The notes beneath the pieces were generated by a model. The model ran no database searches, was not told the DNA's origin, and worked only from the letters and a program-made list of their open reading frames with translations. A stretch of 64,000 nt of DNA from the NCBI GenBank assembly GCA_958298945.1, contig OY282610.1:30454167-30518166 (forward strand). The letters run 5' to 3'. Made by a program: the position numbers and the translations under genes. Each line of letters opens with the position of its first letter. Positions within the stretch are counted from its first letter, which is position 1. Source of the DNA: Atherix ibis. Lineage: Eukaryota; Arthropoda; Insecta; Diptera; Athericidae. This document shows positions 24,340-37,854 of this stretch, in pieces.

Positions 24340-24760
24340 TTTCTTTTTAGCCTATTTCTTTAAGTGGCTGGCCAAAATAAATTAGGTTTGGTCAAATCTG
24401 CCATATCAAAATCTGCATTTTTCGATATAATTCGGTCACCGAAAAGTTATCGAAGAATCTTCGTTGTCGTCCGTCTGTTGAAATCATATCTCCACGTACA
24501 ATAGTTCAGAACTACTAGATGTAAAAAATTCTCTATCCTAGTCTGGTATATCATCCCGTAGAAGTTTATTGTCTTCTTAGAAAAAATATGGACCAATGAC
24601 TCTATCAGTGTATCTAAGAGGATGTAATAGACGTTGATGCAATTCTCTCGGATTATCCGTACAGCAAATTTTCCAATTCTATTTATTTACATATCCATTT
24701 ATATAATTCTTAAACCAATTGAGTTTTATATGGTAAAATCTTCAGATCAAATCGAAAAAT
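24340..24760 (-). mobile_element. DD41D-type transposase relic, central part
   Basis: The minus strand reads PRELHQRLLHPL, then VIGPYFF, a damaged D.YRD..-like stretch, FQQ..D at the second Asp region, and in another frame TKILR.LFGDRIISKNADF. These match the NPRELHQRPLHSP...GVIGPYFFED...WFQQDGA...F..R.ISRNAD.. order of this transposase class. Several stops and frameshifts. Confidence 0.55.
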
Positions 24761-25199
24761 CCATCTTAACGATGTTCTAAGGAGATGAAGTTAAAACATC
24801 CGGATCATCGTTTACAATCTGTCTTACTACCCTCACAGCTTCTCAGGTCGATAAACATTTAGTCCTGGTTGATCAGACACTGCACCTCACCCTTTTAAAA
24901 GAATAATAAAGTTCCCAAACTTATTTGCACCGGGAGCAGTTTTAACTTTAACATGCACACCGTATTTTCTTTGCAATATAATACAAAGGCAATTTGATAA
25001 TTCAATGATAAACGAAAATTCTATAGCTGATATTAGCAAAACAATATTTTTTTTCTGATTTAGTATTTCTAAAAAGAAGTTTTCGAAAATTCCTCAAATA
25101 TCTTGTACTTAGTTAAGTTTTGACATCCATTGAAAGGAGACAAGATATTTGCTTTTTATAAATGTGAAAAAAGGTGAAGTTTTTGTGTTCATATAAATG

Positions 25200-25560
25200 A
25201 TATTAATGGGGGAAAAAACAATATAATAAAGTATTATGGACACTCCTCATCATCGTGTGGAATGATTTAGAAGTAGTTTACTGAATTCCGTTATGGCCGT
25301 AGGAGCATAAATTATGCTGACCGCCCAGTACGTTAAATTTAAGTAACGAGTACCACCAATGAAATGAATAATTAAACCCATGATATCGATTTAAAAGAAC
25401 CACGAATAAAAATGTTTAAGATAAAATAAAAATCTCATAAAAAAGTGTAGGCAATATCTAACATAAAATTTTGGATTTGATAAATCTATCGCCAGGATAA
25501 TATCTGATCAAATCTGATCAAATTCGTGTTTGCTAATATCTGAACAAATTTGTATTCTTG
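25200..25560 (+). mobile_element. Possible mariner N-terminal relic
   Basis: The plus strand contains FRYGRRSINYADRP, TSTTNEMNN, DLKEPRIKMF and GFDKSIARI in varying frames. This resembles the HTH region of mariners (GRP..STT.E.I.K.HD.VL..RRIK..EI). The similarity is weak. Confidence 0.3.
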
Positions 25561-28500
25561 CAATGACTTTTATAGAGTGTTTGCGCATTTTAAGCTTATT
25601 CTAAATGAATTTTAGTCACTATTACATACTTATTACTATTTAATAGCATTATTAGACTTAGTTAAATAATGAAATCAAAATAATAAGATAAAATTTAGCA
25701 AAGTAAAAAGTTCAATTTCATCCTGATAATAAATTTTCATATTCATTCGCAACTGAAATTGCAAAATTACTAGTATTACGTTGTGAATTGATTTGGCTTC
25801 TGCATCTTTTTTTATATTTTAAACTCTGACATTATAACCGAAACTGAAATCTATTTTGCAGAGTTTGACAAATTGCAGTACACGTATTGTAAAACATAAG
25901 ATAAAATATCATTTAGCAAAGTGTATCGAACTAAGAAAAGATAATGTTGAAAAAGAATTTTTTTCTTTCTTTTATCACTGACTTATCATACTAAGTTCGT
26001 ATTATTGAAATTATAAGAAAACTATTTATTTCTCATTTACATAATGCTCAAAAGATGACTTTAGAAAGACTTTTATTTTATTGCAACATAACAACACATA
26101 CAAAAAAATTATCTTTTCAAAAAAAAAAAAAATGAATAAAATATATTAATATGACTGCAATACATTTTTTTCTTCTTTAAATCATCATAGCAATCTTCTT
26201 TGAATTGTTAAAATTCTTTTACCCTTATATGGTTAAGTTAGAAAAGGTGAGGAAAAAAACTACAAAAAAACGAAAACGTACAAAACAAAATCTCTTTACC
26301 TTAACCCGTATGCAAATAATTAACGGTGACTAAAGTATACATTTGACACGATATAAGTACATAATTACCTTTTGGATTAACTATATTATAAACCGTTAAT
26401 ACATAAGTGCATACATATACGTACTCGTATATGAAAAGTGTACTTTTGATATAATCCATTTGAATTTTTTTTTTTTGGTATATGTCAACCACTTCAGAGT
26501 TGAGTGTCTACAATTTATAGTGTCTACCTACAAAACTAGCCAGTCGTCTTTATGTTCAGGTATACACGTGGAAAAATCAAATTAAAATTAAAATTATTCA
26601 GGAATTTAAATTGTACATATTTTACTAAATTAACATATTTGCGCGCCACTTAGTGAAATAGAAAAAGATACAACAAGAAAGAGAGATGATGGACTGAGGG
26701 TTGCTGGAATACCTTTTAATATTAAAAATTGCACTTCAGTACATTTTTGTACATGAACAAATACATCTCTACGTATTCTAGTACAAACATAGCAAAAAAG
26801 AAATGGAACAAAAAAAAAACCATATAAACAAGGACTAGAACTTGGGGTAGTACTTCCCATTCAATTATTTGAATTTTTTTATGTATTTTTCTTTACTTCA
26901 TTTTATTTGGTTTTTTATGTTTGTTTTTTTCCTCCATCTACACGTATACATACATATATGAACCCCTTTATCTTTTTTTATATATATGCTTTATTTTATA
27001 TTCTCTTATTTTTGTTTTCTGTCAACGCTTAAAGTTCTCTTATTCCGACTCTTTTTTAAACTTTCCTATTTTGAGTTTTTTATTTCTTATTTTTGAAAAT
27101 TCACAGCACTCTTTTCAAGAGAGTATGAGAATATGTAAATCACAAGTGTATAACGGTAAATGCTCTACTTGTCAGGATATATTGTATATGTTTTATTCTT
27201 GTGTATATTTATTCTACAATATGTGTAGTTTCATTTTTTTTTCTCTTGGTTGGTTGTTTTTTCTATTCCATTCTTTTTCTTCTGTTGCCCATAGTTCACA
27301 TTCATTTAGTCAAACATAGTAAAGGTTGGATTGTGGGCAATGTCGTTGTACATAAACTTGAGTTCATTAAGGTGTCTAAAACCCTCAAACAACAAAAGGA
27401 ACATAGCCAAATTGTAGCTTTCGGTTCATGAATTCAGGAAAACTAGGAGACTTTGAAGCGTAAAAAATATCTACTCGCACGTATACTATATATCGTATCT
27501 TCTGTCATTCCATATACCAAACATTTCGTATGGGAATTCTTCATATAGAATGGAATGTTATTGACTGCACTGTTGCGATAAGGATAACTGATATAGAATG
27601 GTATGGAGAGAGGGAATCATAGTCAACATAGAGATTTATGTATGCACATATATTATATTCTCAACAAACAAAAAATAGTAATACTTCTGTTAAACTTTTT
27701 GTGTATGCTCCATACATACATACATATACATATAAATGCAATAGTAAATCGTTGGCCATTTTCTAATTCAACAATCCTAACTGTCCACAACCCCTAATGA
27801 CAAAAACCCATACTATTATTCCACTTGAAACCTGCATTTTTTTTTCTTCATTTCTTTCTGTGTCTTCTGTCATCTCTGATTTCCCTTGTTTCTAATTCAA
27901 ATACATTTTAAATAATTGTTTTTATTTTTACTAAATAACTATAACAAAATACAAGCAGAATAATGGAAGCATTTATTTCATGTTATATTGTAGTATTTTA
28001 TGTTAAGAATTGCTCTCATTAAACGGAATAAAATTATTTTATTTCAGGTTTGTTTCTATCTTAAAGTGTCTTTGTATTTAGAAAAGGAGACCAAGGATCA
28101 ATTAGCTTATGCATACAAATTTTATATATTTTTCTAAAAAAAAACAAAAAACTTCTAAATTCATTTTTTTCTCTTACTTTTTTGAGAGTATTTTTTTTAT
28201 GTTAAAAATTATTTTAATGATAAAAAATTTACATATCAAAAAATTAATATTATATGAATATTGTTGAATATATTATATAATAATTAAAAAGGGATGGTTT
28301 TAGAATCAATTATTTAATAAATAAAAGATTACTTAAAAAGATGGTTAAGAGTATATGGGTAAAAATTTCTAAAAGGCTTGTTAGTTGGAATAACTTAACT
28401 TTAAATATCAACTTTTGGGTATGTTATTGCGAATAAATTTATTTCTCACAAATCTATGAGAGAATTTTAAATTACAAAAAAAAAAAAACAACAACGAAAT

Positions 28501-28920
28501 ACAGCAAAAATTTACCATAAAAATTTTAAAAAATTCATATAAATAGTTTTTACTTTGATTTTGTGTTTTTGAGTCCGTTAGCCAAAATTGACTTAATACA
28601 ATATAATTTTTTTTATTTTTATTTTTAAGCTTAAGTAGAAGGTTAGTCAGTACTAAATTTTTAAAATTTAAATTGTTTTGCTAATTCTATCAATAAAATT
28701 GTACGTATTTATTCACAAATTCATATTACAGTTATGAGACATAAAAAAACTTTTAATAAAATGTTATTAAACGAGGTATGGAACTTTGCAGCAACTTGTA
28801 AAGGACTTTTTAATAGGTATCTTTCTCATATAAGGCTTGCAATATACGACGATTCAACAAAGTTTCGTGATAGGGAAATCTATCAACATGCGAGAAGAGA
28901 TCACTTTTATCGAAAGAGCT
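25561..28920. other. A+T-rich spacer, low-complexity T/A runs
   Basis: Includes long T-rich stretches (26870-27250, 27835-27900) whose translated frames are runs of Phe/Leu/Tyr and are not credible genes, and a TACA microsatellite at 27711-27734. Confidence 0.4.
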
Positions 28921-28925
28921 TCATT

Positions 28926-29175
28926 TCGAATGTTCAGTTAATTTGTGACAGCTGCTTTGCTTGCACGTGTTTTAACTAGTCTTTGATTTTTGCACTTTTT
29001 CGACCAAAAACAGCATCGCATTAAAATTGACCCAAATTTGCTTTATTGACCCGCGATAACCCAAATTTGCACCAGAGGGAACAAAATAGATATTTGAAGG
29101 GAACAAGATATTCATGAATAAATAAATAATTTTTGAAAAAACACAAAATTCGCGATATTTTTTGAACAGACTTTG
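28926..29175 (+). mobile_element. Internally deleted family B mariner fragment
   Basis: The left part matches the family B leader (GAATGTTCAGTTAATTTGTG, TTGCTTGCACGTGTTTTAAC). The right part matches the 3' end (ATGAATAAATAAATAATTTT, ACACAAAATTCGCGATAT, TTTGAACAGACTTTGTA next to TA 29176-29177). A short CGACCAAAAACAGCATCGCATT piece of transposase remains between. The outer 5' end is missing. Confidence 0.75.
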
Positions 29176-29179
29176 TATT

Positions 29180-29420
29180 CCCTTGATTCAGCAGGTCTAG
29201 ACCGGACTTTCGGTTAATGATGAATCATAAATAATTAACTACATGACTCAACAACGCGTCGGGATAATGAACTCACACCAAAAACAAGGACAATATCTGG
29301 TTCTAACAGGGCGGTATGACTTGCTACAGATCAGTTGAAACAAGGGTTTTTTTGCAAACGAAGTTTCCACGCCAAGATTGTTTAATAATGCCCCAAGACT
29401 CTTTTCTATGATACTTCATT
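29180..29420 (+). mobile_element. DD41D-type transposase relic between two mariners
   Basis: The plus strand reads KDNIWF, stop, QGGMTCY (for DNIWFQQDGATCH), then ETRVFLQTKFPRQDCLI and, after a shift, MPQDS.L.YFIKL. This follows the D..WFQQDGATCHTA...LQ.KF.GR.IS...D...L.YF.WG order. The second catalytic Asp is Gly here. Confidence 0.55.
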
Positions 29421-29439
29421 AAATTGGTGATCTACACTA

Positions 29440-30662
29440 CGAGGGTCATTCAACAAGTACTTAGCCTACAAAAGAAAAACGAAAATTTTGGAAAGGTTGC
29501 AATTTATTTTTCCACATAATCTCCTTCAAGCTCGATACACTTGGCCCAGCGATGCTCTAACTTTTTTAATCCGTCCAAAAAATACATAATCTCGAGGGAA
29601 GCAAAATATGCCTCCGTGGCGACGATGACATCCTCATTCGACCCAAATCTATTCCCGGCGAGTGATTTTTTCAGGTTTGGAAACAAAAAGTAGTCACAGG
29701 GGGCCAAATCTGGAGAGTACGGTGGATGGGGCAGCAATTCGTAGCGCAATTCGACCAATTTGGCCATGGCGACGGCGGAGGTGTGAGCCGGCGCGTTGTC
29801 GTGGTGGAACAGCATTTTTTTCTTCGCAAAGCGGGGTCGCTTTTTCTTCAATTCGACGTCAAATCGGCCCAATAAGTCAGCATAGTAGCGCCCCGTGATT
29901 GTTTTACCCTTCTCGAGGTAATCGATGTGGATCACACCTTGTGAATCCCAGAAAACGGTGGCCATCACCTTTCCGGCCGATCGAACAGTCTTCGCCTTCT
30001 TCGGAGCACGTTCGCCGAGTGAAGTCTACTGTTTCGACTGTTCCTTGGTCTCTGGTGTGTACCAGTGAATCCATGTTTCTTCGACGGTCACGGAACGACG
30101 CAAGAACTCTGCTGGATTGCGCTGAAACAGCGCCAAACACGTCGCCGATGTGGTCTCACGGTTGCGCTTGTTTTCCGGTGTGAGCAAACGCGGCACCCAT
30201 TGCGCCGACAGCTTTCTCATGCCCAGTTCTTCGTGTAGAATATGATGCACCGTTCCTACTGCGATGCCCACAGTCTCAGCTATCTCGTGAACCTTCAATC
30301 GACGGTCTGCCAACACGAGATCGTGGACTTTTTTAACGTTTTCCTCCGTAGTAAGCGTTTTTGGGGCACCTGGGCGTGGCAAAGAGTCACCATACACAGC
30401 ATCCAAGCGATCTTTGATTTCGCTGCGCGTTTTCCCTTCCAAAAACAAGAATCTAATCACCGAACGATATTGTTCTTTTTCCATTTTTGTGCAACCGACC
30501 GACACGCTCGCTTCCAAAGGCTCTCAAAACAAAACTAATTAAGGGAATCGACTGAAACTTTGACAGTAGGCTACTAAAAGAATGTTCTGCACGATGGTAA
30601 ATTTCTTTTGTGACAGCAGTTCTATCGGGCGGTGAGGCTAAGTACTTGTTGAATGACTTTCG
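29440..30662 (-). mobile_element. Mariner element, family C, interrupted copy
   Basis: Inverted ends CGAGGGTCATTCAACAAG and CTTGTTGAATGACTTTCG with TA at 29438-29439 and 30663-30664. Very similar to 17189-18466 along its length. Confidence 0.95.
29504..30499 (-). pseudogene. Mariner transposase pseudogene, family C
   Basis: The minus-strand frame starts at MEKEQYRSVIRFLFLEGK (30499). The first HTH has lost about 18 residues relative to the 17.3-kb copy (AVYGDSLPRPGAPK). The first catalytic Asp is Glu (VTVEETW). A TAG replaces the Trp codon in KEQSKQW (near 30027), after which the frame continues open to the stop at 29504. The second Asp (HHDNAPAH) and third Asp (APCDYFLF) are intact. It retains the third Asp that the 17.3-kb copy has lost. 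Confidence 0.92.
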
Positions 30663-30664
30663 TA

Positions 30665-33600
30665 TATTAATAAAATCAAAAAATTGTCCAAGCTGAAGAA
30701 GAACATCATTTAGGCAAGAGTCATCCAAAATTGGACTCCTCGAATCACCACCTCCTGCATACAATTATAAATTCACATCAAAGATATTTGTTATAGTTGA
30801 CATTCTATTATTTTTATTAAATTTTCAAGATGAAGCTATCTCGAGAAAAAAAACTCTTTACGTTAGACCTTCTTAAATGTGCAATACAAATTTCAACATT
30901 GTCCGCTAACTATGCGATGCTATAAAGTGACATTGTATCAATGAAAAAATGCAACAAGTCTTATTAAGAAAATAAGTTTTTTTTCCGAAGGCCTACGAGT
31001 AGTGAAAGACGGTCCTCGTTCAGGGACCATAGATTGACATTGAAGGTTCTTTAAGATCTTAGAAAAAAAAGACTAAATCATGACAAACTCCATCAATGAG
31101 CTCTTGTCGGTTATAAGACATTTCTATATTGGAAAAGTAAAATAGTCCTCGTGATTATTTTAGTTTTTCAATATCCAAATATACTTGAATGCACTTCATT
31201 TTGGCACTATCGATTATATCGGAAGGAGTGTAACAGAAGAGCGAAAGGTGATATAACCGAGCACGAAAAATACGTTAACGGTGATACTCGTAATATTGAT
31301 GTAAAAATAATAAATAAAATTATTATCTTACTTTTCTGCAACTTTTCAGATTGATAAGTATGAAGTATACATAATTCAGTTGATTATCAATTAATCCGCA
31401 AATGTAATACCAAATCTAAAATATAAAATTCCTAAACCAGGTAAGATCGTGAAAATGGTAAATTGAATCGAAAAAAGGACTTATATATTAAAATTATATA
31501 CTTTTAAGCCATCAAAGTATTTGCTAAATTTATTCATGCTAAAATCACTAGACCACTACCATATAAATTATAATAAAAAAATTTCATACTTTATCAATTA
31601 GAAAAGGTAAAATTATATTCACCTTATGTGGATAGTCATTAATTCGTAATTTTTTTTTTTAACAGAAAATAATTTCCATTTTATCCCAAAAATTATACAT
31701 AATTTTTTTTAAAAATATAAAAGACATATCCATAAACATGATTATATTTGAATAATCATTAAACAAATAATATATTCCATAACGATTTTCAATTAACTTT
31801 TCTAACCACGTTTACCTCAACTACTTTAAATCATTTTAATGAAATTTTTGCTATGTTTTAATATGAAACCATATATGTTAAAATGAAGAAGAAGAAAAAA
31901 ACAATCCAGAAGAAATAAGATAAATCCTAACCTAAATGGAAAATGTTAACAAAAATATTCATCATCATTTGAATAAGAAATACAAGAGATAAATGGAGGG
32001 GTAGCTTAACTCTTCTATATATACTTTAGCGTGAATAAATTTACCACTTTGCGAGCTGGTATGAAAAGTCAGTCATATGCAAATTTTTGGCGATACAATT
32101 TTTTTTTTGTTTTTCATTTTCGCTAAATGTATAATTATTTACACATACTCGTACACTTTAATTTGCATCGTTACTATACCATATTTAGTTAATTTTCATA
32201 AAGAATCTTCTTCTATGATGCAGAAACTTTAGAATTTTGTTTCCTTTGGTTTTTGTTTTTGAATTTTGTTCGATTTTTGTAATATTGTTTTCCATTTTGA
32301 CTTTGAAAATTCATGATCGAAAGAAACTCCTGACAACTTACAAAAGGCAATGATTTCTTCGCAGGTGTAAATAAAAGCAACTTACACGAATAAGGTGTAT
32401 GTTGACAATATTGCGGAGAATCAAATATTTTTCTTGTTCTTTTTTGAGTTAGCTTTAGAACAAAGGATAATCGTCAAAATAAAATCGTCATAAGAGAGAA
32501 AGGAAAATTTCTTTTAATATTAGTTTGTTTTTTTTTCTCAGTTTTTTTTTTTTATATTTTGTTTTTGATTCTATTGAGCGCGTAGAGATACTCGATTTGA
32601 AGTGATACTCGATTATCATAATCCACACCGGCGACACAAATGGAGTACTTTTTTTTCTTTTCTTGATATCCTTTTTTCAATTTTTCCGTTTGTTTATTGT
32701 TTTATTTTTCTTCTGTTTTTCTTGCTAATACATTTTCTGTTTTGATTTTTCATGACGCCTATATAAGATATAGGGGAGGAATTTTTCTTTTCACAAAATC
32801 AAATCATATAAAAGATAAAACAAATTCTGATATTTTATAAACAGTTTCAGTCATCTTATGTATATCATATAATGAATAAATTTTAAAGATATATTCGTAT
32901 TTGAATATATACTAAAGAAATAGGAGCATTTTGTGATTAAGTATTTTGGTATTATGAGATATTCGATAGTTCGTTTTTCTGAGTATTTACTTAGGGAAGT
33001 TTGTTGAAAAGTTTACAATATTTTATCAGTTTTTTATCAGTTGATAGTGACTATGAATACACTTTTCCTAAATGACTTACAATATGCAGGAAAAAGTTGT
33101 TTTTTTTTTGGTGTAAAATTTTTTCCGTAAAATGTTGATATTTTTTACAGATAATATTTTTTTTTTCTTTGCTTTCTCTAATATATTTCTAAGACTTTGA
33201 TCTCATGTAATTTTTTTAGAAAGACGTAGGGGGTAAGGGGGGGGAAGGTATTTCCACTACCATTTTGAGCTTCGGGATTTTCCGTCTTCAAATATTTGAA
33301 GAGATTTGTCTCTCCAGCTTAAGGGCTCATTTTAATAGAAATTTGTTAGCTAATTTATGATATACGAACATGATATTAGTTTATTTATAATTTATTCATT
33401 AAAATTTATCCCATTTAATAAGCAAAAAGAATGGGTTTTTTTTTATCAACTAAAAGAAAACAACAACAAACAAAAAACTTAATTTTAGATAATTTTATAT
33501 GATGAAAAAGAAATTTAGAATTAAGTTTACAGCAATAAAAAAAAATTATAAAATATCTAAAATTATCCAGTGGGTGATAATTCTTTCAAAACCTGATCAT

Positions 33601-34190
33601 GTCGTATTTTTCTAAATAAATTCTCATTAAAGCAAAATTATTATCAAAATTATAATAATCGAATTATAGTGATAAGAAGATATTTTTTTTTTAAAAAAAG
33701 TTTAAAATAGCAAGGTTTTCTTTGTTTGTTATTATTTCAATTTATATTAGCATCGAAATGTTTATTCTAAGTGTCATGACACTAAGGGACATTTTGGCAA
33801 CAAAAGATATCGGGATAAGGCGATTAAAGTCGAAATGGAAAGGAAAATCGTATTATTTTTGGAAATAGCGTTGGACCATGCCTCAGTGGGGCATGAATAC
33901 ATTTTCGTCTCCACTAAGTGAAAGAATTTCGGAGTTCGAAGAGGTACCTTTACAAAATATTCGAAAAACGGAGAGGAATCTAATATATAGTCAATATGGC
34001 TATCCGATCTGGGTAAATTGAAACTCAGGTGTTAGTATATGTATGTAGGAATACAGAATAGGTCTATTAATATTTCCTTGAGGGCCAGCGATCATTATAG
34101 GAAATATTACAGAGTATTCAAAATTTACAGAGACTTTAAAGAAAAGAAATAAATCTGCAAAATTTACAGAGACTTCTAAATTTTTAGATG
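30665..34190. other. A+T-rich spacer, nothing firmly recognised
   Basis: Mostly low-complexity A/T sequence. About 33770-34110 is less A+T-rich but gives no recognisable protein. A G-rich tract lies at about 33228-33247. AAAATTTACAGAGACTT is repeated at 34118 and 34159. Confidence 0.4.
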
Positions 34191-34192
34191 TA

Positions 34193-34921
34193 CCAGGTGT
34201 ATAAGCTTAAATCCGCCGTTTTTTAGTCAAAAAACCACATGTTTTTTTTTCATAGAAAGCAAAAACAAATTTATTCAAAGTACTTGCCCTCGTTAGCTAC
34301 ACATTTTTTTCATCTCTCGGGCAATTTATGGATACCACGCCAAAAAAAATTCTTCTCTTTCGAGGCAAACCCCTCGTCAAGCCATTTTCGGACGTCTTCG
34401 TAAGAAGCGAAGTGCTGCTCAGCGAGCGCGTGGCCCATCGACGAAAACAGGTGGTAGTTCGTAAGAATCGAAGTGATGCTCAGCAAGCGCGTGGCCCATC
34501 GAGTAGTTTCGGACCATTTTTGACGTGTGCGATGGTGCGTTGTCGTGCAGGAAAATCGGCTTGTCATGTCTTTGTTAATAGTCCGTCCATTTTTCACGCA
34601 GAGCACGGTGCAGTTTGATCAGTTGTTGGTGGTAGCGGGGGCCATTGACAGTTTCACCAGGTTTCAACATCTCATAGTAGACGATACCCTGCTGATCCCA
34701 CCAAACGCACAGCATCGTCTTCCGTCCGAAGCGATTTGGTATTGGGGAAGATGTTGACGGTTGGCCGGGATCAACCCACGATTTCTTGCGTTAAGGATTC
34801 ATGGGGCACCCATTTTCCAATCTTTTCAATCTTACCCATGGCACTCAGACGTATGGAAATGGCTGGTTGGGTAACATTCAATTGCTGCGCGAGCATTTTT
34901 TGCGATTATATTAACATTTCC
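34193..34921 (-). mobile_element. Mos1-like (mauritiana-type) mariner relic
   Basis: The outer end CCAGGTGTATAAGCTTAAAT lies next to TA at 34191-34192. The minus strand reads from the inner side LNVTQPAISIRLSAMGKI, KWVPHE, VRLVGSAG/WWDQQGIVYYEMLKPGE in two frames, FLHDNAPSHTSKMV (second catalytic Asp, frame shifted) and MGHALAEQHFASYEDVRKWL, ending RGIHKLPER. This matches Mos1-type C-terminal sequence. Around 34395-34500 a ~70-bp block with GTGGCCCATCGA is duplicated. The N-terminal part and the other inverted repeat are absent. Confidence 0.82.
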
Positions 34922-35580
34922 AATATAAAGAATGTTTTTTTTGCAAGTAAATTTTTTTACCTACATGCTATTTTATAAGGTTAGATTAATTTTGAATAAA
35001 ATTTAAAAAAAAAAACAATTTGTTATCAAAACAAAATATAATAAATCGCAATCATGAAGAAGTGAGAGATTTTCTCGAAAAAAGTTTCAAAGTGTCTATT
35101 ACTGCAAAAATAATTGCAAAAATTAATAATTATTTTCTTAACTTTACTATAAATTAACAATAGAACAAAATCAATTCACTTCAATTGCAAATGTTTTAAG
35201 TATTTTATTTAAACTGCAATAAATTTATAAAATTCCAAAAAACTTAAAGTTTCAAGTATTTTACAGTCTATTTAATACACGTAAGCTTTCAGTATTGAAG
35301 TGACCAGTTAAAAATTTAAAGAATTCTTAAAATAAAACTGCTTTTGCAGAGGAGTTCTTACAACAACAACAAAAAACACAAAAAAAAGATCATTTTTAGT
35401 TTGAAAATTATACTATAATATACAATAGTTGAAAAAATAAAATTATTTTATATAATTTTTCACACCGTAAAAATGTGTTTTGTGACACATTAAAAAGAGG
35501 GTTCGAAAAAGGATAGATTGGATCTAGGAGCTCGAAAATAGAAGAAATCATATACAAAAATTAATTTTAGGTTAAGTGAC
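34922..35580. other. A+T-rich spacer, nothing recognised
   Basis: No exon or element could be supported. Confidence 0.4.
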
Positions 35581-35599
35581 ATTCATCACAATGTCAAGT

Positions 35600-36213
35600 C
35601 CGTTCCTTTTCGTTCGTCAGTAGGGAGAGATAAAACACACCTCCTTCTTCTTCAAATATGACCCCCAATGAGACCACCGTCAAGTATTATTTCAAGGGCA
35701 GTAGACTGGCATCAAGTCTATTACCATTTTTCGACTGCAGACTGCGATTTTCTTTATTACTCGTGATACGTATGCAGCTACTGCATTCTAATATGCCTAG
35801 GATGTTATCATTTATGCAATGATGTCCTTCTGGAACAGTTGATCATCGATTATTTTCTCCACTATCTTCCTTTTACCGGTAAAGCATGAACAGTAAAAGA
35901 AGACATGTTCCACATCCTCGATTGTGGGACGATAATTAAATCATGTTGCATTAACTTTCACCTTAAATCAATATAGATACACATATATGCCCTGAAGTAC
36001 CCATATCCAGTCTAAAATTGGGCCATAAAGTGGCTGATTCTCCATGTCCTCTTCCATTCCACGTGGCTACGTCACAAATGAAATGATGCGCCCATCTTAT
36101 TTTAATCGATAAATATCGGTCAAGAAAAGGGCAAAAAATATTTTTCTTAGCCCTCCTATGCGTCAGAAGACATTACAGAATACTCTGGAGACTCGAAGTG
36201 CATTACGACGATA
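35600..36213 (-). mobile_element. R1-like non-LTR retrotransposon relic, C-terminal end
   Basis: The minus strand reads IEDVEHVFFYCSCFTGKRKI, then DDQLFQKDIIA and VAAYVSRVIKKIAV. The pattern is (V)EDAEHVFF.CPRF......L...........V..M......W..V..Y...VMK. from the end of R1-type polyproteins, the zinc-finger/C-terminal segment. Stops are scattered. The reverse transcriptase part is not adjacent. Confidence 0.6.
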
Positions 36214-36215
36214 TA

Positions 36216-36930
36216 CCGGGTTGTTCGGAAAGTAATTTCGTTTTTTTCCCAACAGAAGACTTAATTATATTTTCTCACAACCAACTTTACACTTAAGCTC
36301 CATAATCATATGTATTTTGACAGCTGACATAGCAAGACTTACTTGTGAAAAAATGCGATTGATTCTGCAGAGTAGTTTTTGGTTGATACGCTTTTAAATA
36401 TGGAAAGTGAAAAATAGCATTTTCGGCATATTTCACTTTTTTACTATAGAAAAGATAAAAATGCTGTACAAGCAAGAAAATAATTATCCGATGTATATGA
36501 AAAAAATGTGTTAAGTAAGCGCCAGTGCCAAAACTGGTTTGCAAAATTTCGATGCGGCAATTTTGACCACGTTCTGGAAGGCCAGTTGAAGCTGATGAAG
36601 ATACAATAAAGGCATTAGTTTAAGCAAACCGGCGAATAACAAGTTGCGAGATCGTTGAGAAATTAAATTTATCGAATTCGACTATTCATTATCATTTAAA
36701 ACGGCTCGGTTTTATCTCAAAGCTCGACGCTAAATGGGTTGTCTACAATAATGTTTAGCGTAAAAGATCCTGGAGTAGAAAAGATGAACCGGCTCAAAGC
36801 ACTTCGTAAGTCAATATTCTTCCAAAAAAAAGTTATGCTATATGTTTGGTGGGATTTCAAAGAAATCGTTTATTTTGAGCTTATATCGCGCAACACAACG
36901 ATCAATTCTGAAGTGTACTATTCTTTTTAA
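36216..36930 (+). mobile_element. Mariner relic with intact 5' end, 3'-truncated
   Basis: TA at 36214-36215, then the inverted repeat CCGGGTTGTTCGGAAAGTAA. The plus strand reads from about 36400 MESEK...HFTFLL (N-terminal helix), SGRPVEADEDTIKALV, ANRRITSCEIVEKLNLS, HYHLKRLGFISKLD, then after a deletion across the first Asp VVYNNV, KDEPAQSTS, PKKVMLYVWWDFKEIVYFEL. It ends before the second and third catalytic Asp. No 3' inverted repeat was found. Confidence 0.75.
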
Positions 36931-37852
36931 AGTATTTATTTTTTTTTAAGATTTTCTGCTTTAAAGCAAAGATGAACTCTAATAAATATTGTACTTTGTA
37001 AAATTTAAAAATTCTAATAAAATTACATAAAAATATTTACATAAAAATATATGTAAGAATTGAACTTTGAGAATCGATATTTTTTGAGAAAGTCGATATT
37101 GAATATAATGCAACATTTTGCACATTGTTTTGTTTTCTCTTAATTCAATAGTATTTAAATTTCTTTTAATATTTTTTGCAATATTTAAATCGTTCCATTT
37201 CTTATTATTTGCTCCCCCATTTAATATTTACTCAAATGATACAATTATGTTTTCGGTTTTTTCTAAAGATCTATTGTAGGAAAATATATTGTATCGGTCT
37301 TTCTTATACAAACTTATTATGCTCGTTATTAGAAGAAAAAAAAACAGAAGTCGACCTTATATTTACGTTAAGTATTTATTGCAACTGCAAATAGTTTGTG
37401 TATTTTTTTTTATTCTGTTGAAGCTTGTATTCTATAAGAAGGACTTCGGTGGGGCTTTTCTAGAACTTTTAACTTAACCATTTGTATTTATTTATTTGTT
37501 TGCTTGCTTGTTTGTTCGCCATTTGTGCAATTCTTGAAGATTTTATTGTTCTTGCATAAGCTCCATTTACGAGTTGTAGGATTTGTTGGCACTTTTCTTT
37601 ATTTTTTTTCCAACAATTTTTACGTTTTCTTATTATTTGATTCTCTTTAGGGGGTATTTGTTTTAGAAGAATATTTTTTATCTTTTTTTTTGCAATTGTT
37701 AACATTCCTTGCGAGAATTATTCATCGAATACTTTAAGATATTAATTATAATTTACCAAGATTTTAATGGGAAATTTTATAATATAAATTTTTATTTAAA
37801 AAAAATTTATATTATATTTTTATTTATTAGAATAAATTAATTCTATAGAAAA
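36931..37852. other. A+T-rich spacer, nothing recognised
   Basis: No gene or element recognised. Confidence 0.4.
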
Positions 37853-37854
37853 TA

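Noticed and set aside
26921..27319. 132-codon plus-strand frame rich in Phe/Tyr/Ser
   Set aside because: It is the translation of a long T-rich tract; the residue bias follows from base composition.
30665..30764. Minus-strand peptide GGGDSRSPILDDSCLNDVLL as a retrotransposon polyprotein piece
   Set aside because: The likeness to BEL/Pao-type sequence is only an impression; too short to support.
30990..31080. FSEGLRVVKDGPRSG as a mariner HTH relic
   Set aside because: Only about a dozen residues resemble the family and no further blocks follow.
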